Below, one piece after another: positions 40,126 to 49,360 of a stretch of DNA of 64,000 nucleotides. Source of the DNA: Spirilliplanes yamanashiensis (GTDB lineage: Bacteria > Actinomycetota > Actinomycetes > Mycobacteriales > Micromonosporaceae); contig NZ_BOOY01000032.1 in the NCBI RefSeq assembly GCF_016863475.1, forward strand, positions 179,701 to 243,700, written 5' to 3'. The position numbers were made by a program, and so were the translations under genes. The notes beneath the pieces are model-generated. The model saw nothing but the letters and a program-made list of their open reading frames with translations. It was not told the DNA's origin and ran no database searches. Each line of letters begins with the position of its first letter. Within the stretch, counting starts at the first letter, position 1.

Positions 40126-42174
40126 TCAGGCGTCGATCGTCTCGGCGTCGATGCGCCCCGCGGCCTCGATCAGCCAGTTCTTGCGCGGCTCGACCCGCTC
40201 GCCCATGAGCAGTTCGAGCACCGCCTCGGCGCGCTCCGCGTCGTCGAGCGTGATGCGCCGGACGGTGCGGGTGGCCGGGTTCATCGTGGTGTCCCACAGC
40301 TCGTCGGCGTCCATCTCGCCGAGGCCCTTGAACCGGGGCACCGGCTTGGACACCGTCTTGCCGGCCTTCTCCAGCCGGGCGACCGTGGAGTCCATCTCCT
40401 GCTGGGTGTACGTGTACAGCGTCTCCGGGTTGCGGCCCTTGGTGGTGATCTTGTGCAGGGGCGGCATGGCGGCGAACAGCCGGCCGTTCTCGATGACCGG
40501 GCGCATGTACTTCGCGAACAGCGTGATGAGCAGCGTGCGGATGTGCGAGCCGTCGACGTCGGCGTCCGCCATGATCATGACGCGGCCGTAGCGCATCTGC
40601 GCCAGGTCGAACGTGCGGCCGGAGCCCGCGCCGAGCACCTGCACGATCGCCGAGCACTCCACGTTGTCGAGGACCTGCTGCAGGTTCGCCTTCTGCACGT
40701 TGAGGATCTTGCCGCGGATCGGCAGCAGCGCCTGGTACTCCGACGACCGGGCCATGCGGGCCGTGCCGAGCGCGCTGTCGCCCTCGACGATGTACAGCTC
40801 GCTGCGCGCGATGCCGGTGGAGCGGCAGTCGACCAGCTTCGGCGGCATCGACGCGCCCTCCAGCGCCGTCTTGCGCCGGGCGGCGTCCTTCTGGTGCTTC
40901 TGGGTGAGCCGCACCCGGCCCGCGTCGACGATCTTCTGCAGCACCGTGCGGGCCTCGGACCGGGTGCGCCGGTCCTCCAGCCACGCCTTGAGCTGCTGCT
41001 CGACCAGGCTCTGCACCACCTTGGTGATGCCGGCGGTGGACAGCTCGTCCTTGGTCTGCGAGGTGAACTGCGGCTCCGGGATGCGCACGTGGATGACCGC
41101 GGTCATGCCCTCCAGCACGTCCTCCAGGACCGGCGGGTCCTCCTTGGGTTTGAGCAGGCCGCGGGTGTTGCGGATGGCGTCGTTGAGGGCGCGCAGCGCG
41201 CCGCGCTCGAAGCCGCGCCGGTGGGTGCCGCCGTGCACGTTGCGGATGGTGTTGCTGAAGCACTCGACGGTGCGCTCGTAGCCCGTGCCCCAGCGCAGGG
41301 CGATCTCGACCTCGGCGCGGCGCTGCACGTTGGACTGCATGACGCCGTTCTCGTCGGCCGCGTTCTCCTTGTAGGTGCCGTGGCCCATCAGCAGCAGGAT
41401 GCCCGAGACCGGCTTGTCGCCCGACGGCGCCAGGAACTCGACCATGTCGGTGAGGCCGTTCGGGTAGTGGAACTGCTCGGTCGCCGGCTCCTCGCCGGTG
41501 AGGTCGCGCAGCACGTACTGCACGCCGGGGACCAGGAACGCGGTGTTGCGCAGCTTGGCGCGCACCGCGTCGACGTCGAGGCCGGCGCCGGCCTCGAAGT
41601 AGCGGGCGTCGTACCAGTAGCGGATGGACGTGCCGGTGGCCTCGCCGCGCTTCATGCGGCGCACCACCCGCAGGCCGGGCTCGGGGGTGAACCGGGCGCC
41701 CGGGCCGTCGCCGGCGAACACGCCGGGCACCCCGCGCTGGAACGACATCTCGTGCACCTTGCCGTCGCGGCGCACGGTGACGTCGAAGCGCAGCGACAGC
41801 GCGTTGACGGCGGAGGCGCCGACGCCGTGCAGGCCGCCGGAGGTCTTGTAGCCCGAGCCGCCGAACTTGCCGCCCGCGTGCAGGCGGGTGAGCACCAGCT
41901 CCACGCCGGACAGCCCGGAGCGGGCGTGCACGCCGACGGGGATGCCGCGGCCGTCGTCGTCGACCTGCACCGAGCCGTCGGGGTGCAGGATCACCTCGAT
42001 GTTCTTCGCGTGACCTCCGACACCCTCGTCGGTCGAGTTGTCGAGGATCTCGTTGACGAGGTGACCGACGCCACGGCTGTCGGTCGAGCCGATGTACATG
42101 CCGGGGCGCTTGCGGACGGCGTCGAGCCCCTCGAGGTGCGTCAGGTCGTCGGCCCCGTACAGCTGCGCAGTCAC
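40126..42174 (-). CDS. parE: type IIA topoisomerase subunit B (ParE/GyrB-like)
   Basis: 682 residues. GHKL ATPase domain: EGLDAVRKRPGMYIGST, catalytic Glu42 in NEILDNSTDE, DDDGRGIP and GGLHGVGASAVNALS. TOPRIM motifs YIVEGDSALGTARMAR and MADADVDGSHIRTLLL, with the C-terminal PRFKGLGEM. It hydrolyses ATP to drive strand passage with the A subunit encoded immediately downstream. The start is a GTG with GGGGAG eight bases upstream. No intein is seen in this subunit. Confidence 0.94.
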   Translation of the reverse strand: MTAQLYGADDLTHLEGLDAVRKRPGMYIGSTDSRGVGHLVNEILDNSTDEGVGGHAKNIEVILHPDGSVQVDDDGRGIPVGVHARSGLSGVELVLTRLHAGGKFGGSGYKTSGGLHGVGASAVNALSLRFDVTVRRDGKVHEMSFQRGVPGVFAGDGPGARFTPEPGLRVVRRMKRGEATGTSIRYWYDARYFEAGAGLDVDAVRAKLRNTAFLVPGVQYVLRDLTGEEPATEQFHYPNGLTDMVEFLAPSGDKPVSGILLLMGHGTYKENAADENGVMQSNVQRRAEVEIALRWGTGYERTVECFSNTIRNVHGGTHRRGFERGALRALNDAIRNTRGLLKPKEDPPVLEDVLEGMTAVIHVRIPEPQFTSQTKDELSTAGITKVVQSLVEQQLKAWLEDRRTRSEARTVLQKIVDAGRVRLTQKHQKDAARRKTALEGASMPPKLVDCRSTGIARSELYIVEGDSALGTARMARSSEYQALLPIRGKILNVQKANLQQVLDNVECSAIVQVLGAGSGRTFDLAQMRYGRVMIMADADVDGSHIRTLLITLFAKYMRPVIENGRLFAAMPPLHKITTKGRNPETLYTYTQQEMDSTVARLEKAGKTVSKPVPRFKGLGEMDADELWDTTMNPATRTVRRITLDDAERAEAVLELLMGERVEPRKNWLIEAAGRIDAETIDA

Positions 42175-42322
42175 TGCTGGTACTCCCCATCCGTCGCTTC
42201 CGGCGCGGCGAGCCTACCGGCCTGGTCCGACGCTTTCCCGCACCCCACTCGGCGGGGCACGCGACGTTCGCCCCGCCTGCGCGGCGATATGCCCGTTGTC
42301 TGCCCCGCGCAACCCGGTCGCC

Positions 42323-42328
42323 TAGTGT
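42323..42328 (+). promoter_or_regulatory. -10 element of the Vgb-like gene
   Basis: TAGTGT, seven bases, then the ATG at 42336, with no ribosome binding site: leaderless layout. Confidence 0.5.
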
Positions 42329-42335
42329 CGGGCGG

Positions 42336-43175
42336 ATGAACGTCGAGCTCCTGGACGTCGCCGGCGACGACGCCGGCCCCTACGCCGTGTGCGCCGGCCC
42401 CGACGGCAACCTGTGGGTCACCCTCGTGCACGCCGGCGCGGTCGCCCGGGTCACCCCCGGCGGCGAGGTCACCCGGCACGCGCTGGACGACCCGGCCGCC
42501 CGGCCGACGATCATCGTGCCGGGGCCGGACGGGGCGCTGTGGTTCAGCCGGTTCGGCGACGGCCGCCTCGGCCGGGTCACCGTGGACGGCGATATGGGCA
42601 CCCACGAGCTGCCGTGGCCCGACGGCGGGCCGTTCGGCCTGGCGACCGGCCCGGACGGGGCGCTGTGGTACACGGCGGCCAACGCCGACGCGGTCGGCCG
42701 GGTCGGCGGCGGGGTGTGGGCGACGCCGGGGTTCCCGTCCACGATCGTCACGGGCCCCGACGGCGCGGTGTGGTTCACCTGCAACCGCTCCGGCGAGCTG
42801 GGCCGGCTGACCGCCGACGGCGAGGTGACGGTCGAGCCGGCGGGCGACGCGCCGGTCGGCATCGCCGCGGACGCCGACGCGGTGTGGTGGGTGGACATCG
42901 CCGCCGACCGGGTGCGCCGGCGCGCCATGGACGGCACGGTGCGCACGGTCGCCCTGCCCGCCGGGGCGCGCCCGCACGCGATCGCCGCCGACGGCGCCGG
43001 GGGTTGCTTCGTCACCGAGTGGGGCGCGCACCGGCTCGGGCACGTGACCCGCGACGGCGCGTACACCGGCCGGGACCTGCCGGCGGCGGCGCGCGAGCCG
43101 CACGGGCTGGCGGTCACCGCCGGGGCGGTGTGGGTGGCCTGCGAGACGGGTCAGCTGGCGCGGTTCACGCGCTGA
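42336..43175 (+). CDS. Vgb-like seven-bladed beta-propeller (streptogramin B lyase family)
   Basis: 279 residues made of repeated blades with the motif GPDGALWF/GxIxRxTxDG, e.g. PGPDGALWFSRFGDGRLGRVT and TGPDGALWYTAANADAVGRVG: the Vgb architecture. Histidines in ARPHAIAAD and REPHGLAVT lie in the C-terminal blades where Vgb has its catalytic His228 and His270. The family linearises streptogramin B antibiotics, but many homologues have no known role, so resistance is only possible. No signal peptide. Its end overlaps the convergent kinase gene by 11 bp. Confidence 0.82.
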   Translation: MNVELLDVAGDDAGPYAVCAGPDGNLWVTLVHAGAVARVTPGGEVTRHALDDPAARPTIIVPGPDGALWFSRFGDGRLGRVTVDGDMGTHELPWPDGGPFGLATGPDGALWYTAANADAVGRVGGGVWATPGFPSTIVTGPDGAVWFTCNRSGELGRLTADGEVTVEPAGDAPVGIAADADAVWWVDIAADRVRRRAMDGTVRTVALPAGARPHAIAADGAGGCFVTEWGAHRLGHVTRDGAYTGRDLPAAAREPHGLAVTAGAVWVACETGQLARFTR

Positions 43176-46100
43176 CGGCCCCGTCGACCACCACGCGGTC
43201 GCGGCCGGCCTGCTTGGCCCGGTAGAGGCTCTCGTCGGCGCGGCCCAGCAGCCGGTCCGGCTCGTGGTCGGCCGGGCCCAGGTGGGCGCAGCCGACGCTG
43301 ATGGTCACCGGGACGGGCCCGTCGCGGGTCTCGACCGGGCCGGCGGCCACCGCGGCGCGCAGCCGCTCGGCCAGCTCGGGGGCGCCGTCGCCCACGTCGG
43401 GCAGCAGCAGCACGAACTCCTCGCCGCCGTAGCGGGCCAGGATGTCGGCCTCCCGGTGGCCGGCGCGCAGCCGCTCCACGACGCCGCGGATGACGTCGTC
43501 GCCGGCCTGGTGGCCGTACGTGTCGTTGACCTGCTTGAAGTGGTCGATGTCGATCATGAGCGCGGCCAGGCGGCGGCCGGTGCGGTGCGCGGCGGCGACC
43601 TCGCGGCCGGCCAGCTCGAAGAAGTGCCGCCGGTTGGCGACCCCGGTCAGCGGGTCGGTGGTGGCCAGCGCCCGCACCTGGTCGAACAGGGTGGCGTTCT
43701 CGTAGGCGACCATGCCCTGCGCGGCCAGCGCGGTGACCAGCCCGATGTCGGCGGCGGAGTAGGCGTCGGCCGCCTCGGCCGCCAGGACCAGCACGCCGAG
43801 CCGCCGGTCGCGGGCCAGCAGCGGCACCACCAGCCACGTCCGCGGGCCGTCGGCGAGCAGCGCGGTCCAGCCGCCCGCCGGGTGCAGGGCGGGCTCGGCC
43901 GTCGCCAGCACCGGCGCCAGCTCGTCGCCCGCCGGCAGCGGCACCGGGCCGTGGTCGCCGCCCACCAGCACCGCGGGGTCGGCCAGCAGCAGCCAGGCGC
44001 CCGCGCCGCCCGGCTGGGTGAGCACGGTGCCGACGGTGCGGCGCAGCACCTCGTCCGGGTCGAGGGTGCCCGACACGTGGCCCATCGCCGCGCGCAGCGT
44101 CTCCGCCAGGTCGCGCTGGCGGGTGGCCGCGGCCACGTCCGCCTCCAGCCGGGCGGCGCGGGCGGTCTCCAGGGCCACCGCGACGTGGTGGGTGACGGCG
44201 GTGAGCAGGTCGGCGTCGTCGTCGGTGAACACGCCCTTGGCGACCCGGCTGTCGAGGTAGACCACGCCGAGCAGCCTGCCGTCGAGCTGCATCGGGGCGA
44301 CGAGGATGCTGCGCAGACCGTAGGCGACCACGCTGCGCGAGGCGAGCGCCTCGCCCTGCTCCGTGCCGGTGACGACGATCGGCCGGCGGGTGACGCCGAC
44401 CTGGTCGACCAGGCTGGCGCTGTAGCCGGTGAGGTCGTGCAGCGGCCGCCCGGCGGCGTCGCGCCCGGCGTGCGCGGTCAGCGCGCCGGTGGCCGGGTCC
44501 GCCAGGAACAGCAGGGCCCGCTCGGCGCCCATCAGCCGCATGGTCTCGTCCAGGGCGACGCCGGCCAGCTTCACCGGGTCGAGCACCCGGGACGCGGCGA
44601 GGCTGATCTCCTGCAGCGCGGCCAGGCGCTGCACGTCGCGGCCCGCCGAGAACGTGGTCGAGCCGCGGTGCTGCACGACGCTGCCGGGGCCCTCCAGCTG
44701 GAACTCCCCCATCAGCCGGCGGACCCGCTGCGGCCAGCCGTTGTCCACGGCGGTGGTCATGGCGTACCGGGCCTGCCGCTCGGCCTCGCCGCGCAGGTCG
44801 AGCCGGGTCAGGGCGCGGGCGCGCAGCGCCGCGGCGAGGTACGCCACCAGCGGCGCGTCGACGGCCCGCAGCTGCGGGCCGGCGGCGTCGAGGCGGCGCA
44901 GCGCGGCGGCTGCCCCGGCCGGGCCGGTGTCGTCCACCATGTCGAGGCCGGTGCGGGCGATGCGGTGGTGCGCGGCGATCATGGGCCGCTGGGCGATCCG
45001 GCCGAGGGTGCGCACGGCCCGCCGCGCCGCGGCGTGGTCGGCGGCCCGCGACGCCCCGGTGCTCGTGCGGGCCTGCTCGACCCGGCCGTGGGCGACGAGC
45101 ACGTAGTAGATCTGCTGGGCGGGCAGCAGGTCGAGCGGGCTCAGCCGCAGCGCCTCGAAGCGGTGCACGGCGTCGTCGAACGCCGCGCCGAGGTCGTCGC
45201 GCTGCAGCGCGCTGTAGAGCGTGCCGATGATCAGGTCGACCTGCTCGTGCACGGCCCGCTCGGCGGTCTCGATGCGGCCGAGCTGGGCGATCGCCTCGCC
45301 GGGGCGGCCGCGCAGGGCGACCAGGCACACCTCGCTGGCCTGCACGACGGGCCGCTCGGCCAGGCCGATCGACGCGGCGAGCCGGCGGCGCCGGTCGAAG
45401 CCGGCCTCGGCGACGGCCAGGTCGCCGGAGAGCAGCCAGTCCCAGCACAGCACGGAGTAGCAGTCCAGCGCGAGGCCGGCGCCCAGCCAGCGGTGCTGCT
45501 CGTCGAGGACCCGGCGGATCTTCTCGCCGCCGTCGCGGCCGGTGCCGTGCCGGGCGATGCCGTCCATCCAGTCCACGTACGCCACCACGGTGGGGTCGCC
45601 CAGCCGGGCCGCGGTGGCGTGCGCGGACGCGACGATGCGGTCGGCGAGGCGGTGCAGCCGGAAGCTGCGCAGCGCCATGGTGAGGCTGGTCAGGTCGCGG
45701 GCCCGCTCGGGCGACTCGCCGAGCCGGTTCGCCGCCAGCAGCATGTGCGCGGCGAAGACCAGCGACCGCAGCGGCCGCAGCTCGCGCACGCTGCCCGCGG
45801 CGCCGTAGTGGTACATGGCGGCGGCCAGCCGGATGCGCTCCCGCCGCTCGCCGCGGGCGGCGCCGAACCCGACCCGGGTGACGCCCACCAGCACGCCGAG
45901 GACCAGGGCGAGCAGCGCCCCGGCGACCCGGCCGGCGCCGGTGCGGGCCAGCGGGCGGCCCAGCTCGGCCAGGCCGCGCTCGATCGTGGCGAGCTGGGCG
46001 GGCACGTCCCAGGCGCTGTCGTGGACGCGGGCCAGCAGGTGCAGGATCCGCACCCGCTCCAGCCGGTCGGCCGTGCCGGCCAGGGCCTCCTCCAGCGCGG

Positions 46101-48408
46101 CGCGGGCGGCGGCGAACCGGGCGGCGGCGAAGTAGGCGGCGCCCAGGGCGGCCGGCAGCTCGGGCCCGTGCGGCCGCCCCGTCGCGGCCGCCTGCTCCAG
46201 GTAGGCGACGGCGGCCTGCGGGTCGTGCTCGGCCAGGGCGAGCCGGCCGGCGTCGAATGCGGCGCGGAACAGCCGCGCCGGGTCGCGCCCGGGCGTGCCG
46301 GCGGCGCAGTGCCGGGCGAGGTCGTAGCCGCCCGCGCCGGCCGCCTCCAGGGCGTCGGCGAGGCGGTCGTGCAGGCCGCGCCGCTCGGCGGGCCCGAACT
46401 GCCCGGCCAGCGCCTCCCGGATGCGGTCGTGCAGAAACGCCCAGGCGCCGCCGTCGCGGGGCTCCACCAGGCCGTGCCAGGCGGCGTCGGCGAGCGCGTC
46501 CAGGGTGCGCCGGCGGTCCAGCCCGGCCACCTCGGCGAGCAGCGCGGGGGTGAACCGGGCGCCGGCCAGGGCGGCGATGCCGAGCAGGCGGCGGCCGGCG
46601 CCGTCCAGGGCGTCGACGCGGCGCAGCACCAGCTCGGCGGCGTCGGCGGGCAGCCGCAGGCTGTCCAGGTCGGCGACGTCGACGACCCAGCGGCCCCACG
46701 ACGGCCGGGCCAGCCCGGAGTCGACGATCGCGGTGACGTACTCGATGACGGTGAACGGGTTGCCGTCGGCGCGCACGGCCAGCCCGGCGGCGACCTCCGG
46801 GTCGACCGCCAGGCCGCCGGTCACGGCCGAGACCAGGTCGCTGACCGCCGCCGCGTCCAGCGGGCGCAGGTCCACGACGGTGTCCAGGGCGGCGCCGAGC
46901 CGCTCGGCCGCCGCGGTGGTGGCGGGCGCCGCGGCCGCGTCGTCGCGGGCGGTGGCGAGCACCAGCAGCGGGGTGCCGTCGCGCTCGGCGGCCAGGTGGT
47001 CCAGCACGCGCAGGGTGCCGTCGTCGGCCCACTGCAGGTCGTCGAGGTGCAGCAGCGCCCCGCCGCCCTGCCCGGCGATGCCGCCGAGCAGCGCGGCGAC
47101 CGCGCCCGCGTAGCGGTCCTGGTCGAGGTCCGCGGGCCCGGAGCCCGCGCCGAGCAGCCCGGCCAGCACGGGCGAGAGGGTACGCACGACGGGCGCGACC
47201 GGCCCGGCGGCGGCACGCAGCAGCCGGGCGGCCTCGGCCTCGCCGGCCGCGCGCACCAGCTCGCGGGTGTGGGCGTCGACGGCGTCGCGCAGCGGCGCGA
47301 ACGGCTGCGCGTCGTCCGGCGACGCCTTGCCGCGCAGCACCGGCCGGCCCGTCCGGGCGACCGCGGCGGCCAGCTCGGCGGCCAGCCGGCTCTTGCCGCC
47401 GCCCGCCGCGCCGCGCACCAGCGCCACGCCGCCCGCCCCGGCCCGGGCCCGCTCCCAGCGCGCGGTCAGCGTGGCCAATTCGGCCTGCCGGCCGGCGAAC
47501 GGGGCGGGCCGGTCGTGCGCGCGGGCGCCCGGCGCGGGCACCAAGTCGTGCTCGCCCGCGGCGACCCGGCGCAGGTCGGCGGCCACGCCGTCGGCGGAGG
47601 CGTACCGGTCGTCGGGGTCCTTGGCCAGCAGCGTGCGCACGATCGCGCCCAGCCCGGCGGGCAGCCCGGGCACCCGCTCGCCCGGGTCGGGCACCGGCGC
47701 GACGGCGTGCAGCCGCAGCAGCTCCCCCACGTCGGCGGCGGCGTACGGGGGCGCGCCGGTGAGGCACTCGAACAGCAGGGCGCCGAGCGAGTACAGATCG
47801 CTGCGGCCGTCGACGGGGCGGTTCAGCATGCCGGTCTGCTCCGGCGCGCTGTAGGCCATGGTGCCCGCGATCGGCCCGTCGGCGGCCGCGGCGTCGCCGG
47901 CGCCGGCGCGGGTGGCCAGGCCGAAGTCGACCAGGCGGGCGGCGCCGTCGGCGCGCACGAGCACGTTGTCCGGCTTCACGTCGCGGTGCACCAGCCCGGC
48001 GGCGTGCGCGGCGGCGAGGGCGTCGGCCACATCGGCGCCGAGGGAGGCGGCCCGGGTGGCGCTCAGCGGCCCGTCGGCGAGCACCCGGCCGAGCCGGTCG
48101 CCGTCGAGCAGGTCCATCAGCAGGTACGGGCGGCCCTCGTAGGTGCCGACCTCGTGCACCCGCGCGATGCCGGGGTGCACGACGGCGGCCAGCAGCGCGG
48201 CCTCGCGGCGGAACGCGGTCTGCTCGGCGCCGTCCGCGGGCCCGGCCGGGCGCAGCACCTTCATGGCGTACTCGGCGCCGCCGCGGCGCACCCGGTAGAC
48301 GGTGGCCTGCGCGCCCCGGCCGATCTCGCCCAGCACGGTCACCCCGGCGGCGCCGGGCGGGACCAGGGCGGCACCGGGCGCCGCGGGAGCAGTACCCACA
48401 CCCGTCAC
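43165..48408 (-). CDS. giant signalling protein: Ser/Thr kinase, AAA/NB ATPase, helical repeats, two GAF, GGDEF
   Basis: 1747 residues. Kinase domain about 22-290: Gly loop GRGAQATVYRV, Lys50 in AMK, HRDVKPDN (D143) and DFG 161-163, all intact. ATPase domain with Walker A GAAGGGKS near residue 350 and Walker B-like LLHLDDLQWAD. Long helical TPR-like region, then two GAF domains (GAERALLFLADP and GAWLLLADPAV) and a C-terminal GGDEF domain with TTDPLTGVANRRHFF and RYGGEEFVLLL, an active-type motif. It resembles PknK-like kinase-ATPase proteins extended by a diguanylate cyclase. The start is a GTG without clear binding site. Confidence 0.9.
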   Translation of the reverse strand: MTGVGTAPAAPGAALVPPGAAGVTVLGEIGRGAQATVYRVRRGGAEYAMKVLRPAGPADGAEQTAFRREAALLAAVVHPGIARVHEVGTYEGRPYLLMDLLDGDRLGRVLADGPLSATRAASLGADVADALAAAHAAGLVHRDVKPDNVLVRADGAARLVDFGLATRAGAGDAAAADGPIAGTMAYSAPEQTGMLNRPVDGRSDLYSLGALLFECLTGAPPYAAADVGELLRLHAVAPVPDPGERVPGLPAGLGAIVRTLLAKDPDDRYASADGVAADLRRVAAGEHDLVPAPGARAHDRPAPFAGRQAELATLTARWERARAGAGGVALVRGAAGGGKSRLAAELAAAVARTGRPVLRGKASPDDAQPFAPLRDAVDAHTRELVRAAGEAEAARLLRAAAGPVAPVVRTLSPVLAGLLGAGSGPADLDQDRYAGAVAALLGGIAGQGGGALLHLDDLQWADDGTLRVLDHLAAERDGTPLLVLATARDDAAAAPATTAAAERLGAALDTVVDLRPLDAAAVSDLVSAVTGGLAVDPEVAAGLAVRADGNPFTVIEYVTAIVDSGLARPSWGRWVVDVADLDSLRLPADAAELVLRRVDALDGAGRRLLGIAALAGARFTPALLAEVAGLDRRRTLDALADAAWHGLVEPRDGGAWAFLHDRIREALAGQFGPAERRGLHDRLADALEAAGAGGYDLARHCAAGTPGRDPARLFRAAFDAGRLALAEHDPQAAVAYLEQAAATGRPHGPELPAALGAAYFAAARFAAARAALEEALAGTADRLERVRILHLLARVHDSAWDVPAQLATIERGLAELGRPLARTGAGRVAGALLALVLGVLVGVTRVGFGAARGERRERIRLAAAMYHYGAAGSVRELRPLRSLVFAAHMLLAANRLGESPERARDLTSLTMALRSFRLHRLADRIVASAHATAARLGDPTVVAYVDWMDGIARHGTGRDGGEKIRRVLDEQHRWLGAGLALDCYSVLCWDWLLSGDLAVAEAGFDRRRRLAASIGLAERPVVQASEVCLVALRGRPGEAIAQLGRIETAERAVHEQVDLIIGTLYSALQRDDLGAAFDDAVHRFEALRLSPLDLLPAQQIYYVLVAHGRVEQARTSTGASRAADHAAARRAVRTLGRIAQRPMIAAHHRIARTGLDMVDDTGPAGAAAALRRLDAAGPQLRAVDAPLVAYLAAALRARALTRLDLRGEAERQARYAMTTAVDNGWPQRVRRLMGEFQLEGPGSVVQHRGSTTFSAGRDVQRLAALQEISLAASRVLDPVKLAGVALDETMRLMGAERALLFLADPATGALTAHAGRDAAGRPLHDLTGYSASLVDQVGVTRRPIVVTGTEQGEALASRSVVAYGLRSILVAPMQLDGRLLGVVYLDSRVAKGVFTDDDADLLTAVTHHVAVALETARAARLEADVAAATRQRDLAETLRAAMGHVSGTLDPDEVLRRTVGTVLTQPGGAGAWLLLADPAVLVGGDHGPVPLPAGDELAPVLATAEPALHPAGGWTALLADGPRTWLVVPLLARDRRLGVLVLAAEAADAYSAADIGLVTALAAQGMVAYENATLFDQVRALATTDPLTGVANRRHFFELAGREVAAAHRTGRRLAALMIDIDHFKQVNDTYGHQAGDDVIRGVVERLRAGHREADILARYGGEEFVLLLPDVGDGAPELAERLRAAVAAGPVETRDGPVPVTISVGCAHLGPADHEPDRLLGRADESLYRAKQAGRDRVVVDGAVSA

Positions 48409-48480
48409 ATCGGCGGATCCCGGCCGGGCTTGAGCGTCCGCGCCCCACGGGTCCCGGCCGCCCCACCCGGGCCGGCGGCG

Positions 48481-49182
48481 TCAGCGGGCGGTCAGCCGGG
48501 CCGTGCGGGGGCGGGCGGCGTGCCGGGGGTTGTGCCGGGGCAGCGCCCGCCACAGCTCCAGCGGGCGCGGCTTGCCGGGCGCGGCCACCGGCGGCAGGTC
48601 CTGGTAGGCGATCATCGCGGCGGTCGCGTGCCGGGTGTAGGCGTCGACCACGACGGTGCCGTGCGGGGCGTACGCCTGCAGCCGCGCCGCCGTCGTGACG
48701 ACGCTGCCGCTGATCATCGCGTGGCCGCCGTCGCGGGCGCCCAGCTCGGCGACGACGTCGCCGGTGGCGATGCCGACCCGGGTGCGCACCGGATGCCGCC
48801 CGGCCAGCGGCCGGCCGTCGAGGTCCTCCTGCATCCGCAGGCCGGCCTGCACGGCGCGGTAGGCGTCCAGGGCGTCGTCCTGCTCGTCGGAGCCGAACAC
48901 CACGAGCACGGCGTCGCCGACGTACTTCTCGACGATCCCGCCGTAGGCGCGGGCCACCCGGGAGACCGCGCCGAAGTAGTCGACCTGCAGGGCGCGCACC
49001 TCCTCCGGTTCCAGCCCGTCGACCAGCGCCGTGAAGCCGACGATGTCGACGAACAGCACGGCCACCACCCGCCGCACGAGCACGGGCGGCGCGCCGGGAC
49101 CGGCGGGGCCGGCGGCGACCGGGTTCCGGCCGCACGACGGGCAGGTCAGGGTGTGGTCGGCATCGGAGATCGTCGACGGCAT
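48481..49182 (-). CDS. class III adenylate/guanylate cyclase
   Basis: 233 residues from the ATG at 49182, preceded by GGAAGGTGG. A short N-terminus with a CPSCG motif (half of a zinc finger) leads to a cyclase homology domain: VAVLFVDIVGFTALVDGL with the two metal-binding Asp, EKYVGDAVLVVFG, RVGIATGDVV and SGSVVTTAARLQ. A basic Arg/Pro-rich tail ends the protein. It makes cAMP or cGMP; the base cannot be decided here. It stands back to back with the LuxR gene, and a 19-bp motif lies 65 bp upstream of its start. Confidence 0.85.
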   Translation of the reverse strand: MPSTISDADHTLTCPSCGRNPVAAGPAGPGAPPVLVRRVVAVLFVDIVGFTALVDGLEPEEVRALQVDYFGAVSRVARAYGGIVEKYVGDAVLVVFGSDEQDDALDAYRAVQAGLRMQEDLDGRPLAGRHPVRTRVGIATGDVVAELGARDGGHAMISGSVVTTAARLQAYAPHGTVVVDAYTRHATAAMIAYQDLPPVAAPGKPRPLELWRALPRHNPRHAARPRTARLTAR

Positions 49183-49246
49183 CGGGCCACCTTCCCGCGG
49201 TGTGTCTTCGGTGGGTCCACCCTGGCAGGGCGCGCGGGCCCCCCGG

Positions 49247-49265
49247 ATCGGCAGAACGACGTATC
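49247..49265 (-). promoter_or_regulatory. 19-bp shared motif upstream of the cyclase gene
   Basis: On the minus strand GATACGTCGTTCTGCCGAT, 65 bp before the cyclase start. The same motif with two changes occurs at 52225-52243 in front of the DUF5995-like gene. The intervening LuxR regulator is the obvious candidate to bind both; an alternative sigma-factor promoter is also possible. Confidence 0.5.
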
Positions 49266-49348
49266 TCAACCTCGCAGTCGCGTCAGTCAGCTCCACGACG
49301 ATGCGGAAAGGACCGAATCGGCGGAATCCACCGTGCACAACGGACGAC

Positions 49349-49354
49349 TAGGCT
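49349..49354 (+). promoter_or_regulatory. -10 element of the LuxR gene
   Basis: TAGGCT, six bases, then the ATG at 49361, with no ribosome binding site: leaderless layout. Confidence 0.5.
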
Positions 49355-49360
49355 GCCGTC

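Noticed and set aside
43151..49135. A 1994-codon open frame on the minus strand overlapping the kinase gene
   Set aside because: It is in a different frame from the real kinase and consists of Arg/Ala/Gly/Pro low-complexity residues; the recognisable kinase, GAF and GGDEF motifs are all in the other frame.
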